Source: Sciurus carolinensis (Eukaryota; Chordata; Mammalia; Rodentia; Sciuridae). Taken from it: a stretch of DNA of 64,000 nucleotides. The DNA lies in contig NC_062229.1 of NCBI RefSeq assembly GCF_902686445.1, positions 4,931,503 through 4,995,502 on the forward strand, written 5' to 3'. Numbering within the stretch: the stretch's first letter is position 1; each line of letters starts with the position of its first letter. The notes below the pieces were generated by a model, which worked only from the letters and a program-made list of their open reading frames with translations, was not told the DNA's origin and searched no databases. The position numbers and the translations under genes were made by a program. Positions 1 through 12,149 of the stretch are shown piece by piece.

Positions 1-603
1 GGGCGTCTCACGCCCACGAGGGTGAGAACCACCAGGAGCAGCAAAACCCCAGAACTCAGGGGAATTAGCCGGAGGCTGTGGTCACCGGGGCGGAATGTGA
101 AATGGGGCAGCTGCTGGGAACATCGCAGATGGAGTGTCCATGTGACCCCACGACGCCCCTTCTGGGTATGTGACCGAAAGGACCGAAAACAAGGATTCAG
201 AGAGAGAATTGTAGAGTCACATTCCAAGAGGGGCATTTGCCTTAGCGGAATGGTGGAGGAACCCGCCCGTCCAACGACACAGAACTGGATGGACCGACGC
301 GGCCTGCTCGCTCAGCCTTCTCGCAGTGAGCACGTTCTGACGGACGCCTCCAGTGAGCCCTGGGGACGGGCTGCCAGGGGGCGAGGACCAGCTGCCAGAA
401 CACAGGTGCTACGATGCCATTCCCGGGCTCCCCGCGGCTCCCCGCTGCGGTCGCGTTTACAGACAGGGGACAGAGCGGCGCTTACCAGGCCTGGCGGAGC
501 GACTGGGGAGCCACTGTTTAACAGGAGCAGAGCCTGGTTGTGTGAGATGAGGAGCGCTGGCAGGGTGGGGGTGCTGGGTGACGCTGTGCAAAACGCAGCA
601 CAG
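1..603. other. Unassigned GC-rich sequence
   Basis: No exon, repeat family or RNA gene can be recognised here. A 204-residue open frame crosses the stretch on the plus strand, but its composition is arbitrary, it runs into the T-rich tail of the neighbouring SINE, and it shows no domain. I treat it as chance. Confidence 0.4.
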
Positions 604-845
604 TTTTTTGATTTTTTTTTTTTTTTATCTTTTTAGTACTAGAGATTGAACCCGGGGTGCTTGACCACTCAGCCACATCCCCAGCACCGCCCCCCCTTTT
701 TTTTTTTCTTTTTTTTAAAGACAGGGTTTTGCACAGTGGCTGAGGAACTGGCTAAGTTGCTGAGACTGGCCTTGAACTTGTGATCCTCCTGCCTCAGCCT
801 CCTGAGAGGCTGGGATGATGACAGGTGGGTGCCACTGTGCCTGGC
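604..845 (-). repeat. B1-dID composite SINE
   Basis: Read on the minus strand, a B1 (7SL-derived) monomer with the usual CCTGTCATC and GAGGCTGAGGC-type blocks is followed by an A-rich linker, an ID-type tRNA-like part (GGATGTGGCTGAGTGGT) and a poly(A) tail seen here as T runs at about 610-627 and 696-718. This fused architecture is typical of squirrel-related rodents. Confidence 0.85.
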
Positions 846-1010
846 TTTGTACTCCAAAGATGGGGAATTGTATCCTGTTGTACGGAATGAAGTGTGACCC
901 GACTCTAGCATTGAACATAAAGCCTGTTGAGATCAGCTAGGTTGTTATCACTTTGCTCTTTGACGGGGAAACAGGGAAACCAAAGAAACGAACACCTGTT
1001 GAAGACTGGC
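846..1010. repeat. Edge of a third copy of the CD209 upstream duplicon
   Basis: The block around 885-930 (ending in TCTAGCATTGAACATAAAGCC) matches, in the same orientation, sequence near 18735-18765 and 34135-34160 in the far upstream flank of the other two duplication units. It therefore looks like the distal flank of a further CD209 unit lying left of the window. Confidence 0.55.
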
Positions 1011-2457
1011 TTTGAGCGAGGCGCCCTTTAACATGCGAGTGGGTTATGAAGGCCTCGGGGTCAACCCAGCCAGGGGGGGCGCAGGAAGCCTCAGGGTGAC
1101 TGTCCTCCAGCTCTGGCACCAGCTGCGGAGCCGGGCAGATTCCACCGGGTGGAGGCTGCGGCCGGCCCGCAGTGCTGACCTCCGCCGGCCGCCGTCTGCT
1201 GCGTGCGGGTGCCTGGCTGACCACGCCGTGCCAGGCCCACCACGCCGTCTGGGTTTCTCCAACATCCTCTCTTGTGCCGTAAGGTTCCAGGTGGCTCGGA
1301 GAAACCTTTGCTTACGTTTTCTGGATCATTCTAAAGGACAGAACTGGGAAGCAGCCAAGTGGAAAAGAAGTACACAGTAGGGGAAAGCTTCCCCGTCCCC
1401 AGGAGGGCCGCCAGCTCCTCCAGGTCCTCGCCAGCCTGCAGTCCACAATCTCCTCCCCACGAAGTCCTCAGGAGCTCAGGCGCCAGCACACCCTCCCTCC
1501 CTGGACAGGAGCCGGTGGGCTCCCCGTCCAGCCCCCAGATCATCCACGTGGCCTTCCTGGTGACCAGCCTTGTGCCGAGGCTGCCGAGCCCCGCCGTCAC
1601 CCAGCTCAAGTGCCCCAAGGGGCTGAACGTCGAAAGGCCCCTGGTCATTCGGAAGTCCAGACAGATGATTCTACCTGGGCAGTTCATGCTACCATGGAAG
1701 GGAACAGAAACGGGCTTCGGGACAAGTCCAGCAGACGAGGTCTGAGAGCAGCCACAGCCGACCCCACGGGGAGCCCTGGAATTGGAACGGTCCTTCGGAG
1801 GCGTCCTGTGTTGGCCCAGAGCCACCCAATCTCCATTGTCCTGTACGCCTGTGAGCTGCAGCAGGAAGGAGCCCGACCTTGGAGAAGGCAGCTCCCAAGA
1901 CTCTGGACAGCAGCTGCCTCGGGGAACTCCCAGCAGCGTACTCCAGGGTCCTCCGTGCGGTCACTGAGGAGGAGAGAGCTGGGGTGTGGATACTCCCCCT
2001 GCCGACAGTCATTCCCTGGTGCTGCCAAACTGCAGGGTGAACTGGGACAAACAAGGAAAGTCCACAGGACAGAACTGAAATGACGGAGGTGAAGGAGGAA
2101 GCCCCAGGAGAGGTGGCGGCAGCTGTACATGGCCAGGACAACCCTCTGGTCTCAGCAAGGAAGATGGAGCAGATTAAAGGGACCCACCCAGCCCCTGAAT
2201 GTGCCCCACACCTGGGCACCGGATTAAACTGCAAAGACTGGACACAACCACAGCCTCAAAGCCAGGGGAAACCTGGAGGCCCAGGAGGGAGGAAGGCAGT
2301 GGCCTCGCCTCCCTGGAGATGAGAGGTCTCACAGAAGAATCCGGGCTGGAATTGAGATCTCCATGCCGACACACAGAGAAGGGCACAGAGACATGCGAGT
2401 GGAGTTCTGACACCTGGCAAGGAGGTGGAGCCACCAGGGCTGAGAGGGAACTGGCTG
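1011..2457 (-). other. 3' flank of the CD209 pseudogene
   Basis: No protein-coding exon was found. The 1790-1910 stretch resembles 20455-20575 (3' side of the minus-strand CD209 gene) and, inverted, roughly 12000-12080 (3' side of the plus-strand gene). It shares blocks such as CCTTGGAGAAGGCAGCTCCC. It is therefore 3'-untranslated or downstream sequence carried with each duplicated gene. Long frames here in several phases are coincidental. Confidence 0.5.
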
Positions 2458-5400
2458 TCACTCGTGGGAGCAGGACAGTGCAGACTTCCTGCAGGCCCGG
2501 AATTTGCCGATATCACATTTGGGGTCGTTCCAGCCGTCCTCATGGAGCTCCCCGCAGTCCTCCCCTCCCAGGTTGTTGGGTCCCCTGGGTTCCAGTACGT
2601 CATGAATCTGCAAAGCCACCGCCTACTGAGCCTCCGCCCAGCGCCCTCTGTGAGCCACGTCTGGGCTGCTGGAAAGGGTCCGCTCTCCCGTCGGCCCTGC
2701 ACACGACCCTAGCTCAGGATGCCCAGTGCATGCCCTGCCCCTTGTCACCCCCCAGGCTTTGGAGGAGTCCTCTGCTCAGGGTGGGACCTTCAGACACAAA
2801 CCAGCCAGCCCAGCCACACAGCCCAGCCTCCTCGCTTAGCGGGCGCCGGCACCCTGGGCTACTCTATGCCTCCCCGCACCACATAGCAGGCATCTAGGGA
2901 CAGTGCCCACAGCCCAGAGCCCCCCGAACGACCCAAGCCAGCCACTCCCCAGCCTGCTTCCCCTGCCGCTCCTCCTCCTTCCTGGGAAGCAAGAAAAGCG
3001 CTTGCTCTCATTCTGCACCCTCTGCCTCCCGACCGGCCCTGCATCCTCCCAAGTGTCCCCACGGTGTGATGGACACTCCCTCTCTTGGGACCTGGGAGTC
3101 CAGCAAGCTATCTTTTCCATGGAAATTGTCTCCTGTGCTTTTGCATGAGTTCCGCCTGGGCTTTTCTATTAAGATGCAACCTTTTAGCTGCTGGCGGGTA
3201 GTGGCTCTTGCCACTCTGCCACCTGCCCGCGGGTATGGAGAGCTCCCTCCTCTAGGCCTCCGGGCGAGGGTGGAGAGGAGCCCAAGGCCACGTCAAACCC
3301 AGACCCAGCCCGCCTTCCAGGATCTACCTGAGGGACAGAGGGGAGCCATCCACCCAGTGCCACGTGGCTTCCTTGTTCAGGTCTGACAACCCATCCAGGT
3401 GTGACCATTTTTCTTTGTAGTCAGCTGCAGGAAGCTCTGCAGGAGAAGAGGAGGAGACAGGAGGAAACTCTGTGCTCCTTTCTCCTGCTAGTGTCTCCCA
3501 GTTGTTATGGGGCGCAACTTAAGAACAGACCGATCACCACCGAAAAGCCCAAATTTGAGAGTCTTTATTAAGCCACGCGCCTCTGTCTCACACAATGCCC
3601 CAAAAAATGCTATTGGGAGAACAGCCCCGACCACAGGGTTGTAGGGGTTCTTATACCAAAAATCACATCAATCATAAGTGTCTGTTGCTATGATTTGAAA
3701 TTACACATTAACATCATGAGATCATCGACAGAGGGGGAAGTGGGTCAAAATGACCCTTACCTAGGTACAAACTAAAGAATGCTTACTAACATCCACATAA
3801 GCACTGTTCACAAAGTACATTGTTTAGGAGCAACAGGAATCAAAAGAGAGCAATTTTTCTTTACATAGGAATTATCGTTCTGTATTGTTAAACATGTCAC
3901 ACTAAGTAACTGATGATGGGCACAGAGGCGGGGTGTTCCCATGGGAGAAGCTTATTTCCTACATAACATGGAGTCTCAGCAAAATGGAGTCTGTTTAGTC
4001 ATTTTCCTTAGAGTCTGGCCTATAACATTCTCATGGAACCAGTTCTGTCAGCCCATCACACAATCTTTGGGTGGGAAGTTCTACTCTCAGTCTGACCTTC
4101 AGCTTTCTAGTCTACCAGGCCAAGAGCCTCCACTTCTACTCCCGAGGTCTGAGTGTCTCCCACGTCTCTATGCTGTGGCAACATGTCCTGACTTGCACTG
4201 TGGGTACCATGCCGGCCTCACACCACACGCTTGGTAACAGTGCATGCTTGCCTCACCTGTTCTGAGCATGTCCACGCAAATTTGCTCAGGACTGGTTCAG
4301 TGTGCTGGAGCCTGATTCTACCTGTGCGTGACAGTTGGGCAGGCACATCACGTCTTTCAGCTCCACAGTGAGGGACGTCCCATTGGTGGGTTGACCTCAG
4401 CCATGGTGGGAATATTTGCACCAGGGAAATCGGCAAACGTGACCCACGACGGCCTCACTCCCCACCGACTAGGTCATGAACGTTGACCGGCACACATGGG
4501 GAAATCACCTAGCACTATAGGTGTCCCCCATGCGTTTAGAATTTGTGTGAGTCTCCATGCGAGGGGCCAGAGACCCCCATTCATGCCCTTCTCCTCCCTT
4601 TCCTGTGGAGGAAGCAGCCCTTGGTCCAGAGATCCCTGTCTGACCAACCATCTCCTCCCAGGTGGCCAGAGGCCAGATGCCTGCCCCAGACCTGGATGGT
4701 CCCTCCACACACCTGCTCCTCGGCACTTTTGATGACGACTAGTTGGGCCCCCTCTTCCTGGCAGGCGGTGACAGAGTGGTGCTAGTTCCACTGGGACTTG
4801 GAGAAGAAGTAACAGTTTCCTTGGAAGAACGTCCAGTCCCAGGGACAGGGGTGGCACAGGCGGCCTGTTGGGGGAGAAGGTCGGGATGGACCCATGCTGG
4901 GGGGCCATGTTCCCGTGTCTGCCCAGCCTTCAGCCCCTGGAGAGTCAGGGCCCTCACGTGACCCTGCACCCAGGTGACTGCCCCTCCCCACTCCCTGAGT
5001 CCCTCCCACCCAGGAGCACCCAGGAGCCCCGATCCCATCTCCTCCAGCCTGGAGAACAGGGGATTCAGAGCTCTGGACGGAGGCCAGAGACTGATTCGTT
5101 GGCTGCCTACTGTGCACGTGGTCCCCTGTGAACAGCAGATGCCACTGTCACTGGTACGCTGTGTTCCCAAACACAGCCCAGGAGACTGAGGTTCAGAGAG
5201 GACCAAGGACTCCAGCAAAGCCCAGGGCACCGGCCTCTGAGGCCCTGGGAGAGGCGGTGTCTGGCCTCACCGACTCCCGCCTTCAGTTGGGTCAGCTCCT
5301 GGTACACCTTCTCCTGCTTGGGCAGCTGCTGCTCCTGTTCCTGGGAGCCCGGCACCCTAGAGACTGTGTCACATAAATGAATAAACTGTACCTACTGTGT

Positions 5401-6228
5401 GCCATGGCCCACTCTGGACCCTAGGGACATCGTTTACGTGGGCCAACCTCTCATTTCATCCTGTTTGAGGTTGAAGTAAAGTGACACCCTTGTGGGCTGA
5501 AGCACAGGGCCAGGCCCGGGCCCTCCCTGCTCCTCCCTCCCTTCCCCTGCAAGGAAAGCGGCACCGAGCAGCGGCTGGAGGACCAGATCCCGCCTCTCCC
5601 CCCAGCTTCCTCCGGGAACTGCCTGCTGCAGCCAAGGACAGAGCAGGGGCCACAACCCTCAGCTGTCCTGACCTTGGATGAGAAGAGCCACCAGGAGCCC
5701 AGTGACGAGCATGAGGCCGAGCAGCTGCAGCCCCTGGGGGATGTGGCCGTGGCCCGACACCCTGACGAGAGAAGGACAGGGACTCAGCACCCAGCGTCCC
5801 TGCCTCAGCCTGGCCCAGGACAGTCTGGCCACCAGGCTCCTCATCCCCTGGGCACAGGTCTCCAGGCCTCAGCTTCTGCCTCTCTAGGGCAGCACAGCTC
5901 CCAATTTCCCCGCCCAGGGTCTGGCATCAGAGCCCCTGGCCCAAGTGTCCTGGAGCAGCAGCCTGCACTTCCGCAGCCGCGTCCCGGCTCTCCCGGCTGA
6001 ACTGTGGCAGCCAGCTTCGTTCGGCTGGTGGTGATCCGAACCCTGAGACAACGTCTGGTGCCCCTGGTCACCAGCTCCTCCTCGTCTGCACAGGCAGAGC
6101 GTCCATCAGAGCCTTGGGCAGGCTGAGCCCGGGGCTGCACCCCAGGCTCCCTCCCGGCGCCCAGAGTCCCAGCCCAGCCTCAGCCCGGGGCCCAGCTGCT
6201 GCGCCCTCACTTCCTTGGAGTCACTCGA
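2458..6228 (-). pseudogene. CD209 (DC-SIGN) family C-type lectin pseudogene
   Basis: All seven CD209-type exons can be traced on the minus strand: about 6183-6228, 6002-6085, 5673-5761 (membrane span), 5271-5363 (neck), 4713-4864, 3328-3436 and 2458-2607 (lectin domain). It is clearly dead. The start codon is TCG (6226-6228). The donors of exons 1 and 2 have lost GT. Exons 3, 6 and 7 are each one base short (89, 109 and 150 nt where the intact copies have 90, 110 and 151), shifting the frame. In exon 5 the Trp after SKSQ(W)N is a TAG stop. The Trp of the FWxCKK end motif is also Arg. Exon 4 remains open and encodes a one-repeat neck ([10 protein letters not shown]). The 5' flank keeps the family's TATA-like TTTTAT block near 6272. 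A 560-bp LTR-like element interrupts intron 5. The intact neighbours at 8260 and 22830 show what it descends from. Confidence 0.9.
3503..4065 (-). mobile_element. Putative solo LTR inside intron 5 of the CD209 pseudogene
   Basis: Intron 5 of the intact minus-strand gene runs straight from the GTGTCTCCCAG block to the AAGTTCT...CTGACCTTCAGC block (about 23950-24000). Here the same two blocks are separated by roughly 560 bp. On the minus strand the insert has a TATAAGAA block near 3645, an AATAAA signal near 3565 and ends in ATAACA, which fits an LTR. No clear target-site duplication was found, so the boundaries are approximate. Confidence 0.55.
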
Positions 6229-7845
6229 GGCCACCACTGTCCCTCAGTGCCCAAGGCTGCTGGGACCCAGCTTTTATGCCCACCCCACCCCTGCATTCCT
6301 CGCTCCCTGAATCTACTGTCAGGAAGAGAAAGAGGGAACTGGGCAGGGGCACCGGAAGAAGGTAGAGGCTGTGCAGCCTGGGCCTCCTCCACAGTATGGC
6401 AGGGGCTCAAGTTTCCAGCAGTTTCTGGAAGGGGCTGGGGCTGGTCTGGGCCCTGTGGAGGCTAGAACTGGTTCCTGTGTGCTGTGGCCAAGCTACTGTC
6501 TGTCTTTAAAATCAATAACTTGTTTTTCTAAAACTCCCTTCTACTCCTTCTCCACCCACGGGAAGAATGGGCTGGCCACGCCTCCGTCTCCCCAGAACAC
6601 CTCCCATCTGGGCCCAGGCTTCCCTGCCGTCCTCACTTATGGTGATTTCAGCTGACGAGGGACTCGGGGCTGCAGCCCCGTGGCGTCTGTTGTACTCAGT
6701 GTCTGTTATATTCAGGCTCTTTCCTGCTTTATGTACTCCTTCATTTAATCTCTCCAGCCTGTGAGAGATGATCTGACTTCCTTTTACAGTTGGGTCAATG
6801 TGAAGCAGAGCATGGTCAGGTAACCAGCCCAAGGTCACACAGCTGGTGAACAGTGGAGCTGGAAATCGATCCGAGATGATCAGTCCCCGTAGTCCACACT
6901 GCAGTCCAAACGGAGTCACATAGAGAAAACAAAAGGGTTCCTAGCAACTTCATTCACAACGGTCCAAAATCGGGAGAAGCCAAGTAGCCACCGATAGGCC
7001 AATGCAAAGAAAATATTGGCTCTTGACAGATGGAAGTCTATACAGCCATGAAAAAGCTGCCGAAGCAGGAAACGGTGTGCACTTATCTCCCAGGAGAGCA
7101 AAGGCGTTCCAACATACAGAACACACACTCCAAAGTAGGAGTCAGTGCTTTTTCACTCTGAGGACAGGCAGAACCCATCTTGAAGGGGACTCTGAGTGGG
7201 GTTACCCAGGAGGGACGAGTGGGGTTGGACATGGAGGAGGGCCAGGGAAGTCCCCAGCGTGCGGAGATGCTCCGCATTCTGCTCTGAGAGGAGGCCGTGG
7301 GGGTGCACTCACATGTCAGTCTCCCAAGCTGTGTACCGAAGGCTCCCACCTTGTATTGGATGAGTGTTATGTTCAATTTACAAAGAAATACATGCACGGC
7401 TTATGATGAAATACTGGAAGTTTTGTCTTACTTGTAGTACGCATATGGGGATTTTGCTTTTTACTCATTTTAGATGTGTGGTAATTTTGCAAAAGTCGCA
7501 TAGACCTTTCCTGAGTCCCGTAGGCAGCTCCCTGGTACTGGCCCTCCAGCTGGGAGGTGGAGGGCCTGGTCCGTGCAGCCATGCTGACCCCTTGCCCAGT
7601 CACTGGACGTGTTCTGTGGGTTCCACCGTTTTCCCTGACGTCCTTCCTCTGCTCCCGAATGCCACCCTGGACATGGCGTCCCCTTCGGCTCCTCTGGGCT
7701 GTGTGGGTTCTCTGCCTGTCCTGTCTGGAAGACTCGGTGGCCGCGTCGAGGTCATCGGGCCGGGCGTTTCATGGGATGCCCCTCCACCTGCCAGCCTCTG
7801 GCCTTCACTCACGGGGAGGCTGAGACAAGACTCTCCTGGGGAAAC
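6229..7845 (-). repeat. Upstream flank of the pseudogene, member of the tandem 5' duplicon
   Basis: This flank is collinear with 27260-29560 and with the flank at 14385-16700. It contains an MIR fossil (about 6775-6850), an old L1 remnant (about 6925-7130) and a block near 7450-7510 that matches 29230-29280 and is shared with the other copies. Homology in this orientation ends near 7845, where inverted sequence belonging to the plus-strand CD209 gene begins. No gene is present. Confidence 0.7.
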
Positions 7846-8259
7846 CTGCCAGGTGGCACCCTGAAGGAGGACGTCAGCAAACCGAGGCAGTAGAGGCAGG
7901 GTTTCTGGGAAGACAGGCAGGGCTGGCTTATCACCACCAGACAGAGAAAGGGTGACAAAGTAGCTTAAATTGACAAGTTATCCATCTCATTAAGGGCATC
8001 CCAGGGCTTGCCTGACCATGAGCAGGCCTGCTTTCTGCCAGGGACCCCAGACCTTCCGGTCCTTCCCTGGAATTCCTGGAACTCAGGGCACGTGCCATGC
8101 TGACAGACGCTCAGCCCCTCCCTCTCGCTTCTTCCACAGTCCCCACCCAGTTTCCTGTTTCTTTTCCTGAGTGGGAGTAGATTCAGGGAGTGAGTTATAG
8201 GGGTGGGGAATAAAAACTGTGGTCCCAGCAGTCCTGGGCACTGAGGGACAGCAGTGACC
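7846..8259 (+). promoter_or_regulatory. Promoter region of the plus-strand CD209 gene
   Basis: A TATA-like GGGGAATAAAAACTG lies at about 8205-8219, 41-55 bases before the start codon. The same block, in the same position relative to the start, is found before the minus-strand gene (CTTTTATT at 27291-27298) and, weaker, before the pseudogene (about 6270). The 7880-8180 section is an inverted copy of 14400-14760. Confidence 0.55.
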
Positions 8260-11200
8260 ATGAGTGACTTCAAGGAAGCGAGGGTGCAGCAGCTGGACCC
8301 CCTGGGTGAGGCTGGACTGGGACACTGGGAGCCAGGAGGGGGCCTGGGGGGCCAGCTGGGGGTCTTGAGCTGCCCAGGCTCTGACGGACGCTCTGCCCAC
8401 ACAGAGGAGGAGCTGATGGCCAGCGGTACAAGATACTCCGTAAGAGACTATGGATTCCCACTGCCTTCCAGAGGTGGCGGTTTTGCAGGTAGAGCGGGGG
8501 CTAGGGACTGAAGAGCAGTGGGCGGCTCCTCCGAGGTGCTTGAGTCCTGGGGAGGTGGAGGGATCCCAGGAGGCGAAGACTCGGATCTGGAGGCTGGAAT
8601 CGGAGCTCCTGGGTTCTGGGAAGGTGGAAGCTGAGACCTGGAATCCGAGACCTGGAATCCTGCGTCCTTGGAAGAAGCCTGTGGCCAGGCGGTCCCCGGA
8701 CCAGGCTGAGGCAGGGACACTGGCGTGCTGGAAACCCCATCCTTCTCCTCTCAGGATGTCTGAGCTCCAACTACTTCCTGCTGATGCTGCAGCTACTCTC
8801 CCTCACGATCTTGGCTGGGCTCCTGATGGCCGTCCTTGTCCAAGGTCAGCCCTGAGGTTTGGAGGTCTATGGTCTGCCCTTAGACTTGGGTGGCCAAATC
8901 AGGAGGGAGGTGGGTTGAAAGTTGGGATTAGGCGCTCAAGCAGATTCTAGGGGTCTTCAGGGCCCCTCGGGCCTCCGATGCAGGGGAGGTGGGAGAACCA
9001 CGGGAGATCCTGGTTCTGCCTTCTCTGGGTGACAGGGGTCCTCACCCTCAGATGGGATTAAAGAAGACCTTGGCTCTCAGATACCAGGACCGTGGGGACC
9101 AGGGCAGGGCATGAAACACAGTAGGTGTTCAACACTTGTGGTTTCTGTTCTCTTGACACAGTCTCCAAGGCGCCCGGCTCCCAGGAACAGGAGCAGGAGC
9201 TGTCCAAGCAGAAGGTGTACCAGGAGCTGACGCAGCTGAAGGTGGGAGTCGGTGAGTGGCCAGACACTGCCCCTCACAGAGCCTGAGAGGGTCTCCGTGT
9301 GGCGACACCTTGCTTGAGTCACCAGCCCTCTCTGAGCCTCAGTTTCTTCATCTGTGAAATGGGAACACAGCCTAACAGTGGCAGTGGACTCAGTGCTCAC
9401 AGGCCAGTCTCCTGAGCTCTGAATCCCCTGTTCTCCAGGCTGGAGGAGACGGGACCAGGACTTCTGGGTGCTCCTGGGTGGGAGGGACTCAGGGAGTGGG
9501 GAGGGGCAGTCACCCGGGTGCAGGGTCACGTGAGGGCCCTGACTCTCCAGGGGCTGAAGGCTGGGCAGACACGGGAACATGGCCCCCCAGCATGGGTCCA
9601 GCCTGACCTTCTCCCCCAACAGACCGCCTGTGCCGCCCCTGCCCCTGGGACTGGACGTTCTTCCAAGGAAACTGTTACTTCTTCTCCAAGTCCCAGCGGA
9701 ACTGGCACGACTCTGTCACCGCCTGCCAGGAAGAGGGGGCCCAACTAGTCATCATCAAAAGTGCCGAGGAGCAGGTGTGTGGAGGGACCATCCAGGTCTG
9801 GGGCAGGCATCTGGCCTCTGGCCACCCGGTTGGTCAGAGAGGCTGCTTCCTCCACAGGAAGGGAGGAGAAGGGCATGGATGGGGGTCCCCGGCAGCTCAC
9901 GAGGAGACTCAAGCAAAGTCTGAGTGCTTTGGAAGCACACCTGAAACGTAACTCCATTGGCGCCCTTGCTTGCTCTCAGGGATGGCAAGCACTCGCGAGG
10001 CGTGTTTGCCCATTTCCTGGTGGGAATATTCCCACCTCAGTGGAGTGCAGGCTCCCTTGGGACCTGACTCAATGCAGAGCTGAACGCGGTGTTCATGACG
10101 GGCAGTCGTGAAAGGTTCTATCTGGCTCCAGCACATTGAACCCAGTGGTGAGGGAATTCCTGTGGACGTGCCCAGAACTCACAGACAGATAAACATGCCA
10201 TGTTACCAACTGTGTGTGTTGAGAGGCCAGCTGTGCACATTCGGGGTGCAAGTCAGGACACGTCTGCCCATAGGACACAGTTATGAGAGCAACACAGACC
10301 CCCTGAACATGAAGGTCAGACTGCAAGCAGAGCTTCCTGTCAAGAGATCGGAGAGACAGCAGGTGGAACTCGGGACAGAGCTCCTTCCTGACCCCTCCTG
10401 TCCTCCTCCAGAGCTTCCTGCAGCAGACTTCCAAGAATAAAGGCAGCACCTGGATGGGGCTCTCAGACCAGAACCAGGAAGCCACGTGGCACTGGGTAGA
10501 TGGTTCGCCTCTGTCCCGCAGGTGGGTCCTAAGATGAGGGAACAGGCGGTAGAGTGGGGTGGGGCTCTAAAACTGGGGTTCTCGAGCTATCCTGGTGGGT
10601 CCTCCGTACTCCCCGTTGCCCTGGTCCTAAGAGTCCGCCACCTGTCCTGTGTTGAGGAGGGTGGTCTTCACGCCCACGTTCAGAGAGGGCAGGTGCCTGA
10701 AGCTCCGCTGTCCGAGCCACAGGCCTGGAGGGTGAATTAAAACCAGTGCCTTAGCGGGAAGTCTGAGGTCGGGTGGGGCCACCAGATTTGGGACTATTGC
10801 CATTGTAAAGATAGCTCGTTATACTCACAGAGCCCAAGAGAAGGAGCCAGCATCACACCATGAAGGGCCACCAGGAGGGACAGGACCAGGCACCATGTGG
10901 AGGGAGGAGCTGGGGCAAGAACCTTTATTGTGGTGTCCGTGGGAAGGAGGCTGTGAGGCAGGGCAAGTGGCTTCAGAGTGGCCACCTTGAACCTTTTGGG
11001 TGGGTTCCGGGGAGTGGCTGTGCCTAGGGTCTGGTACGTGGTCCCCGGTGGTGAGGGGAGGTGTGCAGTGACCCGGAGCCACTGAGCACGGTGTTGGGAG
11101 TGTGCGGTGCAGACTGGTTGTTTTGTATCTGAAAATTGCACCCTCAACATGGGGGTGACCAGGGTCAGGTTCAAGGTCAAGTGACCCGGGCATGTCACTG

Positions 11201-11448
11201 TGTATCCACAAGCCATGCCTGCATGCAGGGCAGATGCAAGAGGGAGCATCAGCAACAGTCCCTGGAGGGGGCTGGGGCTCACACGTGGGTGGCTTGGCAG
11301 CTTCAAGTACTGGAACCCAGGGGAGCCCAACAACGTCGGGGAGGAGGATTGCGCGGAGTTCACCGGCGACGGCTGGAATGACGCCAAGTGTGACACGGAG
11401 AAGTTCTGGGTCTGCAAGAACTCCACGGCCTCCTGCTCCCACACCTGA
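8260..11448 (+). CDS. CD209: CD209 (DC-SIGN)-like type II C-type lectin, 7 exons, intact
   Basis: Predicted cell-surface pathogen and glycan receptor of 239 aa. Exons: 8260-8305, 8405-8488, 8755-8844, 9162-9251, 9623-9774, 10412-10521, 11301-11448. All borders are GT/AG and the total is 720 nt including the stop. The ATG gives [13 protein letters not shown], the hallmark CD209 N-terminus. Residues 1-43 are the cytoplasmic tail with an acidic EEE cluster. About 48-72 is the membrane span. About 74-104 is a very short neck with one [10 protein letters not shown] segment instead of the many 23-residue repeats of human DC-SIGN. 105-239 is the lectin domain with six Cys, WIGL-type WMGL, EPN and WND Ca/mannose residues, and FWVC. 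The Val of EPNNV matches human Val351. The tail lacks the human LL and YKSL motifs. Orientation is opposite to its paralogues. Which rodent Cd209 paralogue it equals cannot be settled from sequence alone. Confidence 0.92.
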
Positions 11449-12149
11449 AAGCCGCTCCTCTCACCGGTCACTGCCACCCGAGCTGGCCCGCCAGGCGGTC
11501 TGGGTACCTCCTTCTCCCCGTGCGCACCCAGATCTTAACAGGCGCCCTGATTCCCCCGTCTGGGAGTCCTTGTCATCCAAGGGGCTGGACTTCGATGTCT
11601 CCAGGTTCTCTTGGGCTTCGCGGTGTGGCTCTGGTCCACGTTGGTGGCTTAACAGCGTGACCAGGTGTCCGATACCTTCAGGACCTAGAGTGTTGCATTC
11701 ACTGACTCTGCCTTCCGGTGGAGACTGGAGGGGTCTGTGGCCTAGGTAGCCTTAGCGTCCCTGCCCTTCCTCTCTGCACACCTCCCTTCCATCTGCTCGA
11801 CCTTCATCCGCCTCCCTGCGCCCCACGCCTCAGCTCCAGCTCCCCTTGGTGACGCTGTGTGGAGCCTGCAGTCCAGGCCCCGATCTCTCTTGGAGAAGGG
11901 CATGCTGCCCAGCTGCTCCCGGCCCTTTCCTGCCACAGGGAGCTGCTTCCTCCCGGGTCAGCCTCCTTCTCGGCCCATCTCAAGTGGGTGCAGCAGGGTA
12001 AGGATGTGGCCGCGTTGGGCCAACATGGGGCAACTCAGAAGGACCCTTCTGGTTCCACGGCACCCCATGGGGTCAGCTGCAGCCCATCAGAGCCCTCCTG
12101 CTGATCTCTTCCCTCTGCCCCGTCCTGTTCCCTTCAGTGGCCTAATAAA
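11449..12149 (+). other. 3' UTR of the plus-strand CD209 gene
   Basis: The sequence runs from the TGA at 11446-11448 to a canonical AATAAA at about 12144-12149, followed by a T/G-rich stretch. Part of it (about 11990-12080) is the inverted equivalent of the 3' flanks near 1800 and 20460. Confidence 0.5.

Noticed and set aside
22..636. 204-codon plus-strand frame at the left edge
   Set aside because: No domain, low-complexity composition and an end inside a SINE poly(T). Consistent with chance in GC-rich sequence.
8254..8511. Continuous frame starting at the GTG just before the CD209 start
   Set aside because: It reads through the first intron. The ATG at 8260 with a splice at 8305 reproduces the known CD209 exon 1.
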